Assembly: GCF_039540195.1 (NCBI RefSeq)
Contig: NZ_BAABEO010000015.1
Span: 134,121 to 198,120, forward strand
Length of the DNA: 64,000 bases
From: Zafaria ginkgonis
GTDB taxonomy: Bacteria > Actinomycetota > Actinomycetes > Actinomycetales > Micrococcaceae
Direction: 5' to 3'
Below the pieces are notes generated by a model. It worked only from the letters and a program-made list of their open reading frames with translations. It was not told the origin of the DNA and did no database searches. Below are positions 31,785 to 40,440 of the stretch, piece by piece. Positions within the stretch are counted from its first letter, which is position 1; each line of letters starts with the position of its first letter. Position numbers and translations under genes: made by a program.

Positions 31785-32852
31785 TCAGGAGAGCCGGTGG
31801 TCCCCCTCGGGGAGCCCGATCAGGATGCCCGGGGCGTTGGCGATGGCGTGCGGCAGCATCGTCGTTTCCTGCTGGACGGCGAGGGCCCCCCAGGAGACGG
31901 CCCGCCGCAGCGCCTCGTAGCGCTGCCCCTGCCCGCGACCATCGCGGCCGGAGACGCTGAGGTAGCCTGCCAGCGCCGCGTCCCCGGCACCCGTCGTATT
32001 GACCACCTGCGCGTGGGGACCGCACGCCCACAGTGCCCCTTGGCCACCGACCTCGAGGATGCCGTCGGGCCCCAGACTGACCAGAACCGTCTCGACTCCC
32101 CGCGCCCTCACCAGAGCGGCCGCCTCCACCGCGTCGCGCAGGGAAAGCACGGGAATCCCGGCCATGAGGGCCAGCTCGGCGGCATTGGGCTTGACCAAAT
32201 CGGGCTGGCCTGCGTCAGTCCACCCCGACCAGGCTTCGTCGACGGGTGCGTCCAAACAGACTGAGACTCCGAGCGACCGCATCGTGCGAAAGAGGGGCCG
32301 TAGGTCAACTGCGACCCCGGTGCTCCTGTCAATGGGCAGTGCGCCGCCGAGCACAAACCAGTCTGCGCCGATCCTCCGGACCTCCCCGATGGCCGCTTGG
32401 CATAGCCGGTCCCACTGGCCGGGGTCCAGGGGAGCCGGCAGCGCATTGATGTTCGTCGTCAATCCCGATTCGTCGACCAGGATCACATTGGTGCGGATCG
32501 GACGCCCCACTTCGACCCCGCACGCCACCTGCATGATTCCGTCGTCGCATCCGATCGCGGCGATTCCTTCCGGACCCACCGGAAGAACCGCCGAAACCGC
32601 ATTGCCGGCCAAGTGGAGGGCCCGGGCGACGTTCACCCCGTTGCCGGCCAAGTACGTGGCCACGCCCTTGGCCCGGTTGACCTGCCCCGCCTGGACTCGA
32701 TCAAGGAAATACACCTTGTCGATCGAGGGCGCGGGCGTCAGGGTCACGACCCGGGGAGATGCCGCGGCACGATGGGCAGTGCCACCTGCGCGGACCGGCG
32801 CCCGGACCTGTGCCAGCTCACAGCCCCTTTCCGCCGACAGCTTGACGCTCAT
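31785..32852 (-). CDS. PfkB-family carbohydrate kinase (1-phosphofructokinase-like)
   Basis: A 355-residue kinase. PfkB motifs are KGVATYLAGNGVNVARALHLAG near the N-terminus and VVNTTGAGDAALAGYL with the catalytic Asp near the C-terminus; DLVKPNAAELALMAGIP is the usual preceding loop. LTPAPSIDKVYFLD resembles FruK/tagatose-6-phosphate kinases, so a sugar phosphate is a likely acceptor. An N-terminal extension of about 35 residues is unusual. The ATG at 32852 has GAAGGAG upstream and overlaps the transaldolase stop by 4 bp. It is the last gene of the split-transketolase operon. Confidence 0.87.
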   Translation of the reverse strand: MSVKLSAERGCELAQVRAPVRAGGTAHRAAASPRVVTLTPAPSIDKVYFLDRVQAGQVNRAKGVATYLAGNGVNVARALHLAGNAVSAVLPVGPEGIAAIGCDDGIMQVACGVEVGRPIRTNVILVDESGLTTNINALPAPLDPGQWDRLCQAAIGEVRRIGADWFVLGGALPIDRSTGVAVDLRPLFRTMRSLGVSVCLDAPVDEAWSGWTDAGQPDLVKPNAAELALMAGIPVLSLRDAVEAAALVRARGVETVLVSLGPDGILEVGGQGALWACGPHAQVVNTTGAGDAALAGYLSVSGRDGRGQGQRYEALRRAVSWGALAVQQETTMLPHAIANAPGILIGLPEGDHRLS

Positions 32853-34057
32853 GACCACTCCTTCGCCTCGTTGATGTGCACCTTTCCGGAAGGGAGGCGT
32901 CCCGCCATCCCCGTGGCGGCCAGAAGCGGGTCCGTTCCGGCGGCTTGCGGGCGGTGCGCCAGCGCGGCACCGACCGTGCCGCAGAGTTCGTTCCAGGAGG
33001 CGGTGAACTTCTCGATGCCCTCCCTCTCGAGGAGCGTGGTGGCGTCGTCACAGGACACGCCGGCCGCGGCGACCGCTTCCAGGATCCGGGCCGACTCCGC
33101 GTAACTGCCCGCGATGGTGTTCCCGCGCACGATCCCATGGTCGAAGGTGGCTTCCAGGGTCTTCGCCGGCATGGTGTTGACGGTTCCCGGCGCGGCGAGT
33201 TCAACGACGTACAGGGTGTCGGGAACCGAGGGGTCCTTCACGCCGGTGGACGCCCACAGCAGGCGCTGCTTGTTCGCACCCGCGTCGAGGACGTGCCTCG
33301 CGCGGTCGGTGCCGAACGCTTCCTCATACACCTGGTGGGCCAGCCGGGCGTTCGCAAGTCCCGCCTTGGTCCGCAGGGCGAGGGCCCCCTCGGTGCCGAT
33401 TTCCGCAAGCCTCCTGTCGATCTCCGTGTCCAGGCGCGAGACGAAGAACGAGGCGACCGAGTGGATCCTGGCCAGGTCCAGGCCCGCGGCCTTGGCCTTT
33501 TCCAGGCCGGCGAGATAGGCGTTGATGACCTCCCGGTAGCGCTCGAGCGAGAAGATCAGCGTGACATTGACAGAGATTCCGGCCGCGATGGTCTCCGTGA
33601 TGGCTTCCAGGCCTTTGGCGGTTGCCGGGATCTTGACCAGCACGTTCTCGCGGTTCACCTTCGCGTACAGCGCTTTGGCCTGCTCGATGGTCGCCTGGGT
33701 GTCATGGGCGACGCCGGGGTCCACCTCGATGGAGACGCGGCCGTCGAATCCGTTGGACCCGTCATGGATCGGCCGGAAGATGTCGCACGCGGCGGCGACG
33801 TCGGCGGCGGTGATCTCGAGGACGGCCTCCGGGACCTTCGCGCCCGCGTCCGCCAGCGCCCCGATCTGCTCGCTGTAGGACTCCCCCTGCGCCAGGGCGG
33901 CGGCGAAGATCGTCGGATTCGTGGTGACACCGACGACGTTCCTCTTTTCGATCAGCTTCCGCAGGCTGCCGGACACGATGTGCTCGCGGGTGAGGTCGTC
34001 GAGCCAGATGCTGACGCCTGCGTCGGAGAGCTCCTGGGTGGGCTTGGTCGCCGTCAT
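32849..34057 (-). CDS. tal: Transaldolase
   Basis: A 402-residue transaldolase, slightly longer than the roughly 370 residues common in actinobacteria. VSIWLDDLTREHIVSG, VVGVTTNPTIFAAAL, NRENVLVKIPATAKGLEAI (Schiff-base Lys) and VNVTLIFSLERYREVI are all present. It would move a dihydroxyacetone unit between sugar phosphates. Because most genomes already have a housekeeping copy beside a full-length transketolase gene, this copy inside a catabolic operon suggests a dedicated role with the split transketolase upstream. Confidence 0.93.
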   Translation of the reverse strand: MTATKPTQELSDAGVSIWLDDLTREHIVSGSLRKLIEKRNVVGVTTNPTIFAAALAQGESYSEQIGALADAGAKVPEAVLEITAADVAAACDIFRPIHDGSNGFDGRVSIEVDPGVAHDTQATIEQAKALYAKVNRENVLVKIPATAKGLEAITETIAAGISVNVTLIFSLERYREVINAYLAGLEKAKAAGLDLARIHSVASFFVSRLDTEIDRRLAEIGTEGALALRTKAGLANARLAHQVYEEAFGTDRARHVLDAGANKQRLLWASTGVKDPSVPDTLYVVELAAPGTVNTMPAKTLEATFDHGIVRGNTIAGSYAESARILEAVAAAGVSCDDATTLLEREGIEKFTASWNELCGTVGAALAHRPQAAGTDPLLAATGMAGRLPSGKVHINEAKEWS

Positions 34058-34107
34058 GTGTCTTGTCTCTTTTCAGTCAGGATGAGCAGGAGTTTGCGCC
34101 TGCAGGG

Positions 34108-34144
34108 CCCGCCCCCGAAGCCGGCAGTGCCGCTTCGGGGGCGG
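34108..34144 (-). terminator. Intra-operon hairpin between aldehyde dehydrogenase and transaldolase
   Basis: CCGCCCCCGAAG (34109-34120) pairs with CTTCGGGGGCGG (34133-34144), and the intervening bases CCGGCAGTGCCG nearly extend the stem. It may partly terminate transcription or protect mRNA ends, lowering expression of transaldolase and kinase relative to upstream genes. Confidence 0.5.
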
Positions 34145-34150
34145 CCGGCA

Positions 34151-35638
34151 TCAGAGCGGGTAGGAGCCGGGCTCCCGCCGCATGGTGATCCAGCGGGTCT
34201 CGGTGAAGGCGTCGACGCTCGCTTGGGCGCCGCCGTGGCGGGAACCCGTGCCGGAGGCGCCGATGCCGCCGAACGGGGTGTTCGCCTCGTCGTTCACCGT
34301 CTGGTCGTTGATGTGCACGATGCCCGTCGGGATGAGGCGTGCCATCTCCAGCGCCGCCATCACGTCGGCCGTCACGATGCCCAGGGAGAGCCCGAAGTCG
34401 GTGGCCGCGGCCAGTTCGATCGCTTCCTCGTCCGTCGAGAACGGAACCACCGACGCGACCGGGCCGAACACCTCGTCGCAGTACGCGGCGGCCTCCCGGG
34501 GAGGGTCCGCCAGAACCGTCGGCCGGTAGAACAGTCCCTCGTACGTGCCGCCCGCACGCAGCACGGCGCCCTGAGCGACGGCGTCCTGCACCAGCGTGTG
34601 GACGCGGTCGCGCTGCACCTCGTCGATCAGCGGCCCCAAGTGCACGGGACCGGTGGCGGGATCGCCCACGTGCATCGACTCGGCCTTGGCCGCGAGCTTG
34701 GAGACGTACTCCTCGAACAGGGACTCATGCACCAGGTGGCGCCCCACCGTCATGCAGATCTGTCCCTGGTGCAGGAACGATCCCCACGTGGCGAGGTTGA
34801 CGGCCTTGTCCACATCGGCGTCGTGGCGCACGACGAAGGCCGAGTTGCCCCCGAGCTCAAGGTGGGCCCGGGTGAGGTGCCGGCCCGCCAGTTCGCCGAC
34901 GATGCGGCCGGCGCGCGTGGATCCGGTGAAGGCGACGACGCGGACGCGCGGATCCGTGACCATGGCCTCCCCGACGTCGGCCCCGCCCGGGACGAGCTGG
35001 AGCAGGCCGGCGGGAAGCCCCGCCTCCTCGAAGATCCGCACCATGGCCACGCCGCCGGTGATGATCGTGCGCGGGTCCGGCTTCAGCAACACGGCATTCC
35101 CCAGCGCCAGTGCCGGCGCGACCGCGCGAATGCCGAGGATCAGCGGAACGTTGAACGGCGAGATCACTCCGACGACGCCCACCGGCACCTGCTCGGCGAG
35201 CGAGAGGCGGGGCTCTTCGCTGGAGAGGACCGTGCCCCGCGGTGCGGAGGGAAGGGCGGAGGCCTCGTAGCACTCGGCGGCCGTGACGTGCAGGGCGAAT
35301 CCGGCGAGCGGAGGGATGGCACCCACCTCACGCACGTTCCAGCCCGAGATCTCCTCGGCATGCTCCTCCCACAGCTGGCCGGCCCGGCGCAGCACCGCGG
35401 CGCGGACTGAATGGGGGGCGGCCGCCCACTCCTTCTGTGCGCGCTCCGCGCCCTCCGCGGCCCGCGCGACGTCCTTCGGGCTGGCGAGTCCCACCATGGC
35501 GAGGGTCTTGCCGGTGGCGGGCTCGGTCGACGCAATTTCTCCCCCCGCGCCGGGGGTCCACTCGCCGTCGATGTAGATCTTGCCCGCAAACTTCGCCTCG
35601 TCGATGAGGATGCCGCGGGTTTCGGTGGTCGTGGTCAT
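34151..35638 (-). CDS. Aldehyde dehydrogenase (benzaldehyde-dehydrogenase-like)
   Basis: A 495-residue NAD(P)-dependent aldehyde dehydrogenase. VISPFNVPLILGIRAVAPALALGN, FTGSTRAGR, HLELGGNSAFVV (catalytic Glu) and GQICMTVGRHLVHES (catalytic Cys) are intact. The overall style, including ARAAEGAERAQKEWA and FGGIGASGTGSRHGG, resembles XylC/benzaldehyde and related aldehyde dehydrogenases. In this operon it would oxidise a small aldehyde released from a sugar or polyol. AAAGG precedes the ATG at 35638 by 8 bp. Confidence 0.9.
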   Translation of the reverse strand: MTTTTETRGILIDEAKFAGKIYIDGEWTPGAGGEIASTEPATGKTLAMVGLASPKDVARAAEGAERAQKEWAAAPHSVRAAVLRRAGQLWEEHAEEISGWNVREVGAIPPLAGFALHVTAAECYEASALPSAPRGTVLSSEEPRLSLAEQVPVGVVGVISPFNVPLILGIRAVAPALALGNAVLLKPDPRTIITGGVAMVRIFEEAGLPAGLLQLVPGGADVGEAMVTDPRVRVVAFTGSTRAGRIVGELAGRHLTRAHLELGGNSAFVVRHDADVDKAVNLATWGSFLHQGQICMTVGRHLVHESLFEEYVSKLAAKAESMHVGDPATGPVHLGPLIDEVQRDRVHTLVQDAVAQGAVLRAGGTYEGLFYRPTVLADPPREAAAYCDEVFGPVASVVPFSTDEEAIELAAATDFGLSLGIVTADVMAALEMARLIPTGIVHINDQTVNDEANTPFGGIGASGTGSRHGGAQASVDAFTETRWITMRREPGSYPL

Positions 35639-35673
35639 GTTGCTGCCTTTCTGTTCGATTGCGTCGTCGGTGG

Positions 35674-36552
35674 TCACAAGCGGCTGGGGGCGCTTGCCGC
35701 CCGGCCCAGGCCGATCGTGTGCGCTGCGTCGGCCGCGAAGGCCGCGCCGTCGTCGAAGGGGCGCCGCCAGATCGCGAGCATGTCCGCCGCCCCGGGGGCG
35801 AGGGTCGAGCGGGAGAACGCCTCGATGCCCCATCTGCCCTCGTAGCCGTCCTCCAAGGCCTGGCGCACGATGCCGGCGACATCGACCGACCCCGCGGAGA
35901 GCGGGCCCCTTCCGGACTGGCCAAGCTCGAGGTAGCCAAGCCTGGGCAGCGCGGTGCGGATGGCGGCCGACGCGTCGGCCTCCTCGATCGCCATGTGAAA
36001 GGTGTCGAGGTGGATCCAGAGGTGCTCGGAGCCGCTCGCGGAGACGTAGTCCATCGCTTGTGCGGCGGTGTTCACCACGGATGTCTCGTAGCGGTTGAGC
36101 ACCTCGAAGGTCATGCGGATCCCGCGGGCGTGGGCCTCATCCGCAATGCGCCCCACCTCCGCTGCCGACCTTTCAAACGCCGCGCGGTCGGTGAGGCCCG
36201 CCGGATGGCCGAAGACGCCGTAGGGCACCCCGTTCATCTGGTCCGAGCCAAGGGCGGCGCTCAGGTCCAGGGCCCTGCGGAGCAGGAGGACCCCGGCCTC
36301 GCGCACCGCATCGTTCGTCGAGGAGACGTCCGCCTCGGGAGACTGTCCCGCGATGGTGATCGGAGCCAGGCCCCGGGCCGCGAATTGCTCACGCAACGCC
36401 GGCGCGTCGACGTGCTCCGGATCCAGCGGCGGCAGCACGACCCGCCGGTAGCCGCCGGCGGCGATGGCGTCCAGCGCGGACGGAAGGTGAACGGATGCGA
36501 CGTCGGGCACGAAGATGTTCAGGTGGCAGGCCACATCCAAGCCGGTTTCCAT
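35674..36552 (-). CDS. TIM-barrel sugar epimerase/isomerase-like protein
   Basis: A 292-residue protein related to the enzyme at 7544. It has MTFEVLNRYETSVVNTAAQAM (Glu), LWIHLDTFHMAIEEA (Asp and His) and WGIEAFSRS (final Glu). Where the other copy has the His-containing strand HLQVCGNDRG, this one reads YLELGQSGRG, so one usual metal ligand may be replaced. It could be a 3-epimerase, an apiose-like sugar isomerase or a related enzyme acting before the kinase. It starts at 36552 after GGAAG. Confidence 0.78.
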   Translation of the reverse strand: METGLDVACHLNIFVPDVASVHLPSALDAIAAGGYRRVVLPPLDPEHVDAPALREQFAARGLAPITIAGQSPEADVSSTNDAVREAGVLLLRRALDLSAALGSDQMNGVPYGVFGHPAGLTDRAAFERSAAEVGRIADEAHARGIRMTFEVLNRYETSVVNTAAQAMDYVSASGSEHLWIHLDTFHMAIEEADASAAIRTALPRLGYLELGQSGRGPLSAGSVDVAGIVRQALEDGYEGRWGIEAFSRSTLAPGAADMLAIWRRPFDDGAAFAADAAHTIGLGRAASAPSRL

Positions 36553-36564
36553 GGTCTTTCTTCC

Positions 36565-37347
36565 CTAGAAGGTCGGCAGGTCGAGGCGCTTCTTGAAGCT
36601 GGAGTACCCGTCGTCGACGTGCACCACGGTCCCGTTGATCACGTTGGATTCGTCGGAGGCGAGGAAGGCGACGACGTTGGCGATCTCGTCGGGCTCGGTC
36701 AGGACGCCGCGGAGCTGTTCCGAGGCGAACGTCTGCTTCAGCTCGTCAGTGAACTGGTTGATGATCGGCGTGCCCACGCGGCCGGGGGTGATCGCCACCG
36801 CCCGCACGCCGAACTCCGCGAGTTCGTACGCCGCCGAGCGGGTGAAGGAGATGACGGCTGCCTTGGCGGCGCTGTAGGAGAAGGCCAGCTCGGCGGCCTG
36901 CTCGCCGTAGATCGACGAGGTGTTGATGATGACACCGCCCCTGCCCTGGTCGCGGAACTGCCTGCCCGCTGCGAGGATGCCGTGGTAGACGCCGTCCTGG
37001 TCGATGCGGATCATCGGCGCGTAATCGGTCTCGGGATCGTGCTCAAGCAGCGGCTTGCCGCCTGCGATGCCCGCATTGTTGAAAATGACGTCGAGTCCGC
37101 CGAACACCTCCACGGCCCGCGCAACGGTGGCTTCGACTTCCGCGAAGCTCGAGACGTCCACCTGGGCCGCGGCGGCGGCGCCCTCAAAGCCCGCTGCCGT
37201 GACTTCGGCGACGACCTTTTCGGCCTGTTCCAGATTGATGTCGGCAACCAGCACCCGCGCGCCCTCACGGACGAACTTGTGCACGGTGGCCCGGCCGATT
37301 CCGCTGGCGCCGCCGGTGATGATGGCGACCTTGCCTTCCAAACGCAT
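36565..37347 (-). CDS. SDR family NAD(P)-dependent oxidoreductase
   Basis: A 260-residue classical short-chain dehydrogenase: cofactor motif TGGASGIG (11-18), an Asp after the second strand (VADIN) that favours NAD, NNAG, a Ser in NTSSIYG, and the catalytic SYSAAK. It probably oxidises a polyol or reduces a ketose. GGAAGAG precedes the ATG. It follows a binding-protein gene and ends 12 bp before the isomerase-like gene. Confidence 0.9.
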   Translation of the reverse strand: MRLEGKVAIITGGASGIGRATVHKFVREGARVLVADINLEQAEKVVAEVTAAGFEGAAAAAQVDVSSFAEVEATVARAVEVFGGLDVIFNNAGIAGGKPLLEHDPETDYAPMIRIDQDGVYHGILAAGRQFRDQGRGGVIINTSSIYGEQAAELAFSYSAAKAAVISFTRSAAYELAEFGVRAVAITPGRVGTPIINQFTDELKQTFASEQLRGVLTEPDEIANVVAFLASDESNVINGTVVHVDDGYSSFKKRLDLPTF

Positions 37348-37387
37348 GATTGTTCTCTTCCTGATTGATGGTGATTTGGCTTGGGCG

Positions 37388-37419
37388 GTGCCCGGGCGGG
37401 CTTTCATCCGCCCGGGCAC
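37388..37419 (-). terminator. Post-gene hairpin after binding protein 1
   Basis: A perfect 12-bp stem (GTGCCCGGGCGG, 37388-37399 with 37408-37419) lies 5 bp beyond the stop codon of the binding-protein gene, inside the operon. Such hairpins often stabilise the upstream message, raising binding-protein levels over downstream enzymes. Confidence 0.6.
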
Positions 37420-37424
37420 TCGTG

Positions 37425-38402
37425 TCAGTCGGTTGGCTGGATGTCGTCGACGTTGGTCGAGTCGACCAGCGTGACATCGGTCTCGACGAAGTTCTCGGCG
37501 GGCTTGGCGCCCGACTCCGCGTAGGCCGTCATGTCCTCCACCACGAGGTCAAGGACCTTGGGCCAGTCCTGCACGACCGTCGCGGCAAAGGGACCGTCCT
37601 TCTTGATCTCCGCCAGCGCAATGCCCACGGCGTCGACACCGGTCACGGGAATGTCGGTGCGGCCCGCCTCGTTGATGGCCTGCACGGCGCCGAGCGCCGC
37701 GTGGTCCCAGCCGACCCACACGCCATCCAGGCCCTCCGGGTTGGCCTGCAGGTAGTCGGTGACGAACTTCAGCGCCTCCTCCTGCGACGTTCCCGGGTTC
37801 AGCACCTGCTTGATCTCGCCGCCGGCGATGTTCGCGCCGCCGGCCTTGAGCAGTTCCTCGGCCAGGTGGCTGCGGGTCATGATGCCGACGTGCGGATCGT
37901 GGCCGATGACCATGACGTTCTTGCCCTGCAGGCCCCCCATGGCCTTTTCGAGGGCACCGACGGTGAGGTCGGCGATCTGCTGCTGGTTGGAGGTCACGTC
38001 GACGACGAAGTCCTCGTTGGGCTCGACACCGCCGTCGATCGAGAAGATCGGGATGTTCGCGTCCTGGGCGGCGTTGACCAGCGGCGATATCTGGCGCGGG
38101 TCCGGGAACCCGGCCAGGATCGCGTCGACGCCCTGCGTGATCGCGCCGTTCACGTCGGTGTTGATCTTGTCGTAGTCGAACTCGCTCGTGTAGAGCCTCA
38201 CGTCCCAGCCCAGCGCCTCGCCCTGTTCGACGAACGCGTCAAGGGTGGCCTTGCCAACGGGAGTCCCGTAGCCGGCGGTGAAGGCGGCGACCTTGAAGGT
38301 GTCCTCGGATCCCCCCGCCTCGTTGGCCGAACCGGAACAGCCGGTCAGCGCCATCGCCGAGGCCAGAGCCATTCCGGCGAGTGCAGCCATACGCTTACGC
38401 AT
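37425..38402 (-). CDS. Sugar ABC transporter binding lipoprotein, copy 1
   Basis: A 325-residue RbsB-like protein. The leader MRKRMAALAGMALASAMA ends in lipobox LTGC. The mature part has FKVAAFTAGYGTPVGKATLD, TQGVDAILAGFPDPRQIS, IPIFSIDGGVEP and GVWVGWDHAALGA. It is a close paralogue of the protein at 39399, with a central stretch of about 79 residues differing at two positions but divergent termini. AAAGGAG lies 6 bp before the ATG at 38402. It should deliver substrate to the permease and ATPase at 40441-42973. Confidence 0.92.
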   Translation of the reverse strand: MRKRMAALAGMALASAMALTGCSGSANEAGGSEDTFKVAAFTAGYGTPVGKATLDAFVEQGEALGWDVRLYTSEFDYDKINTDVNGAITQGVDAILAGFPDPRQISPLVNAAQDANIPIFSIDGGVEPNEDFVVDVTSNQQQIADLTVGALEKAMGGLQGKNVMVIGHDPHVGIMTRSHLAEELLKAGGANIAGGEIKQVLNPGTSQEEALKFVTDYLQANPEGLDGVWVGWDHAALGAVQAINEAGRTDIPVTGVDAVGIALAEIKKDGPFAATVVQDWPKVLDLVVEDMTAYAESGAKPAENFVETDVTLVDSTNVDDIQPTD

Positions 38403-38455
38403 CAATTACTCCTTTGTCACTCATTGCGCCGTTGGTGGAATGCCCGGATGGCGGG

Positions 38456-39313
38456 TCAGAAAAGGGTGTGGGACAGCGCGAGCGCGCCCCCGTCCACGGC
38501 GAGCGTGGCGCCCGTGACGAAAGCGGACGCTGGTGAGACGAGGAAGAGCATCGGGCCCTGGATCTGCTCCATGACGCCCATGCGGCCGAGAGGGACGGTC
38601 GCGCTCCATTGGCGCTCCCCCTCCGCGTCGAGCACGGCGCCGCCGCCGATCCGGGTGTCCTTGAAGGGCCCGGGGGCGATCGCGTTCACGCGGATCCCCC
38701 GCGGCGCCAACTCGAGCGCCATCTGACGGACGAGATTGAGGATCGCGGCCTTCGTGGTGACGTACGCGTACGACACCATCGGGTCCGTGCGAAGCCCGGC
38801 GGTGGAAGCCGTGACGAGGACGCGGCCGCCATCGGGCAGTACCCGGGCCGCCGCGCGGAGCGTCTCGAACGTGCCGGTGAGGTTCGTGGCCAACACGCTG
38901 TCCCACTCGTCATCCGCGTAGTTGGCGAGCAATCCCTCATCCGTGAGGTAGCTCCCGCCACCGGCGATGCCCGCGTTGGCGACGATGACCGTGGGCTGGC
39001 CGACCTCCGCGACGACGTCGCGGAGGACCTGGTCGAACGAGCCCCGGACGGCGACGTCGGCGACGTAGGAATGCGCGACGCCGCCTGCCGCGATGATGCC
39101 GTCGCGCACGGCCGCCAGCCGGCCCTCGTGCCGGCCCACGACGACCACCACGGCACCCGCCGCCGCATAGATCTCCGCCGCGGCCTGGCCGATGCCGCTG
39201 GACGCGCCCGTCACGATGACGATGTCGCCGCGCAGGTTGAAGAGGTCGACGACGCGGTCGTCGCCGAGGGCGGTCTCCGCCGCGTTTTTTTCCACTGTCT
39301 CGGACGTGCTCAT
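38456..39313 (-). CDS. SDR family NAD(P)-dependent oxidoreductase
   Basis: A 285-residue short-chain dehydrogenase with an N-terminal extension of about 30 residues. It has TGASSGIG, ANAG, a Ser in TASTAG and catalytic YVTTK; VVGRHEGRL after the second strand favours NADP. It differs clearly from the SDR at 36565, so the pair probably acts at two redox steps rather than being duplicates. It sits between the two binding-protein copies. Confidence 0.88.
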   Translation of the reverse strand: MSTSETVEKNAAETALGDDRVVDLFNLRGDIVIVTGASSGIGQAAAEIYAAAGAVVVVVGRHEGRLAAVRDGIIAAGGVAHSYVADVAVRGSFDQVLRDVVAEVGQPTVIVANAGIAGGGSYLTDEGLLANYADDEWDSVLATNLTGTFETLRAAARVLPDGGRVLVTASTAGLRTDPMVSYAYVTTKAAILNLVRQMALELAPRGIRVNAIAPGPFKDTRIGGGAVLDAEGERQWSATVPLGRMGVMEQIQGPMLFLVSPASAFVTGATLAVDGGALALSHTLF

Positions 39314-39351
39314 GGGCCATGCCTTTCGTTGGTTCTCACGGCTGCAGGTGG

Positions 39352-39392
39352 GACGGGTGGAGGATGCGCGGTCGGCGGATCCCCCACCCGTC
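39352..39392 (-). terminator. Post-gene hairpin after binding protein 2
   Basis: GACGGGTGG (39352-39360) pairs with CCACCCGTC (39384-39392), 7 bp beyond the stop codon of the second binding-protein gene. Its placement matches the hairpin after copy 1, although the sequences differ. Confidence 0.5.
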
Positions 39393-39398
39393 GGCGGC

Positions 39399-40379
39399 TC
39401 AGTTCGTCGGCGTGAAGCCGGCGACGTTGCTGCGGTCGATGAGGGTTCCTTCGACCTCGACGAAGTTCTTGGAGGGCAGGGTGCCCGACTTCTCGTAGGC
39501 TTCCATGTCGCCCACCACCTGGTCGACGACCGAGCTCCAGTCCTGGAAGACGGAGGCGTAGAACGGGCCGTCCTTCTTGATCTCGTTGACGGCGATGCCC
39601 AGGGCATCGACGCCGGTCACGAAGATGTCCTCACGGCCCGCCTCGTTGATGGCCTGCGTGGCGCCGAGCGCGGCGTGGTCCCAGCCGACCCAGACGCCGT
39701 CCAGGCCCTCCGGGTTGGCCTGCAGGTAGTCGGTGACGAACTTCAGGGCCTCTTCCTGCGACGTTCCCGGGTTCAGCACCTGCTTCATTTCGCCGCCGGC
39801 GATGTTCGCGCCGCCGGCCTTGAGCAGTTCCTCGGCCAGGTGGCTGCGGGTCATGATGCCGATGTGCGGGTCGTGGCCGATGACCATGACGTTCTTGCCG
39901 CTCAGGCCCCCCATGGCCTCTTCGAGGGCACCGACGGTGAGGTCGGCGAGCTGCTGCTGCTGGAAGGTGACGTCGACGACGAAGTCGTCGTTGGGCTCGA
40001 CGCCGCCATCGATCGAGAAGATCGGGATGTTCGCGTTCTTGGCCGCGTTGACCAGCGGCGACACCTGGCGCGGGTCCGGGAAGCCGGCGAGGACGGCGTC
40101 GACGCCCTGCGTGATCGCGCTGTTCACGTCGCTGTTGATCTTGTCGTAGTCGAACTCGCTCGTGTACAGCGTGACGTCCCAGCCCAGGGCCTCGCCCTTC
40201 TTCACGAAGTCGTCCAGCGTGGACTTGCCGCCGGGAGTTCCGTAGCCGGCGGTGAAGGCGGCTACCTTGAAGGTGTCCTCGGATCCCGCTGCCGTGTTGC
40301 CGTCCGAACCGGAACAGCCGGTCAGCGCCAGTGCCGAGGCCAAGGCCATTCCGGCGAGTGCAGCCATACGCTTTCGCAT
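39399..40379 (-). CDS. Sugar ABC transporter binding lipoprotein, copy 2
   Basis: A 326-residue paralogue of the preceding binding protein. Leader MRKRMAALAGMALASALA with lipobox LTGC; mature part with FKVAAFTAGYGTPGGKSTLD and IPIFSIDGGVEPNDDF. Two ATG codons stand in a row, 40382 and 40379; the second keeps the same spacing to the ribosome site as in copy 1. Differences gather at the two ends and around hinge-side loops, so the two proteins may bind related ligands, such as a polyol and its ketose. Confidence 0.92.
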   Translation of the reverse strand: MRKRMAALAGMALASALALTGCSGSDGNTAAGSEDTFKVAAFTAGYGTPGGKSTLDDFVKKGEALGWDVTLYTSEFDYDKINSDVNSAITQGVDAVLAGFPDPRQVSPLVNAAKNANIPIFSIDGGVEPNDDFVVDVTFQQQQLADLTVGALEEAMGGLSGKNVMVIGHDPHIGIMTRSHLAEELLKAGGANIAGGEMKQVLNPGTSQEEALKFVTDYLQANPEGLDGVWVGWDHAALGATQAINEAGREDIFVTGVDALGIAVNEIKKDGPFYASVFQDWSSVVDQVVGDMEAYEKSGTLPSKNFVEVEGTLIDRSNVAGFTPTN

Positions 40380-40440
40380 CATTTTCTCCCTTGATTATGA
40401 GTGCGTAGATGAGTTTGTTGTTGTGCCGCTTGCGGCGGGG

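Noticed and set aside
37425..40379. Assembly duplication of one binding-protein gene
   Set aside because: The two copies differ at both ends, are followed by different SDR genes and carry different hairpins, so they are genuine paralogues.
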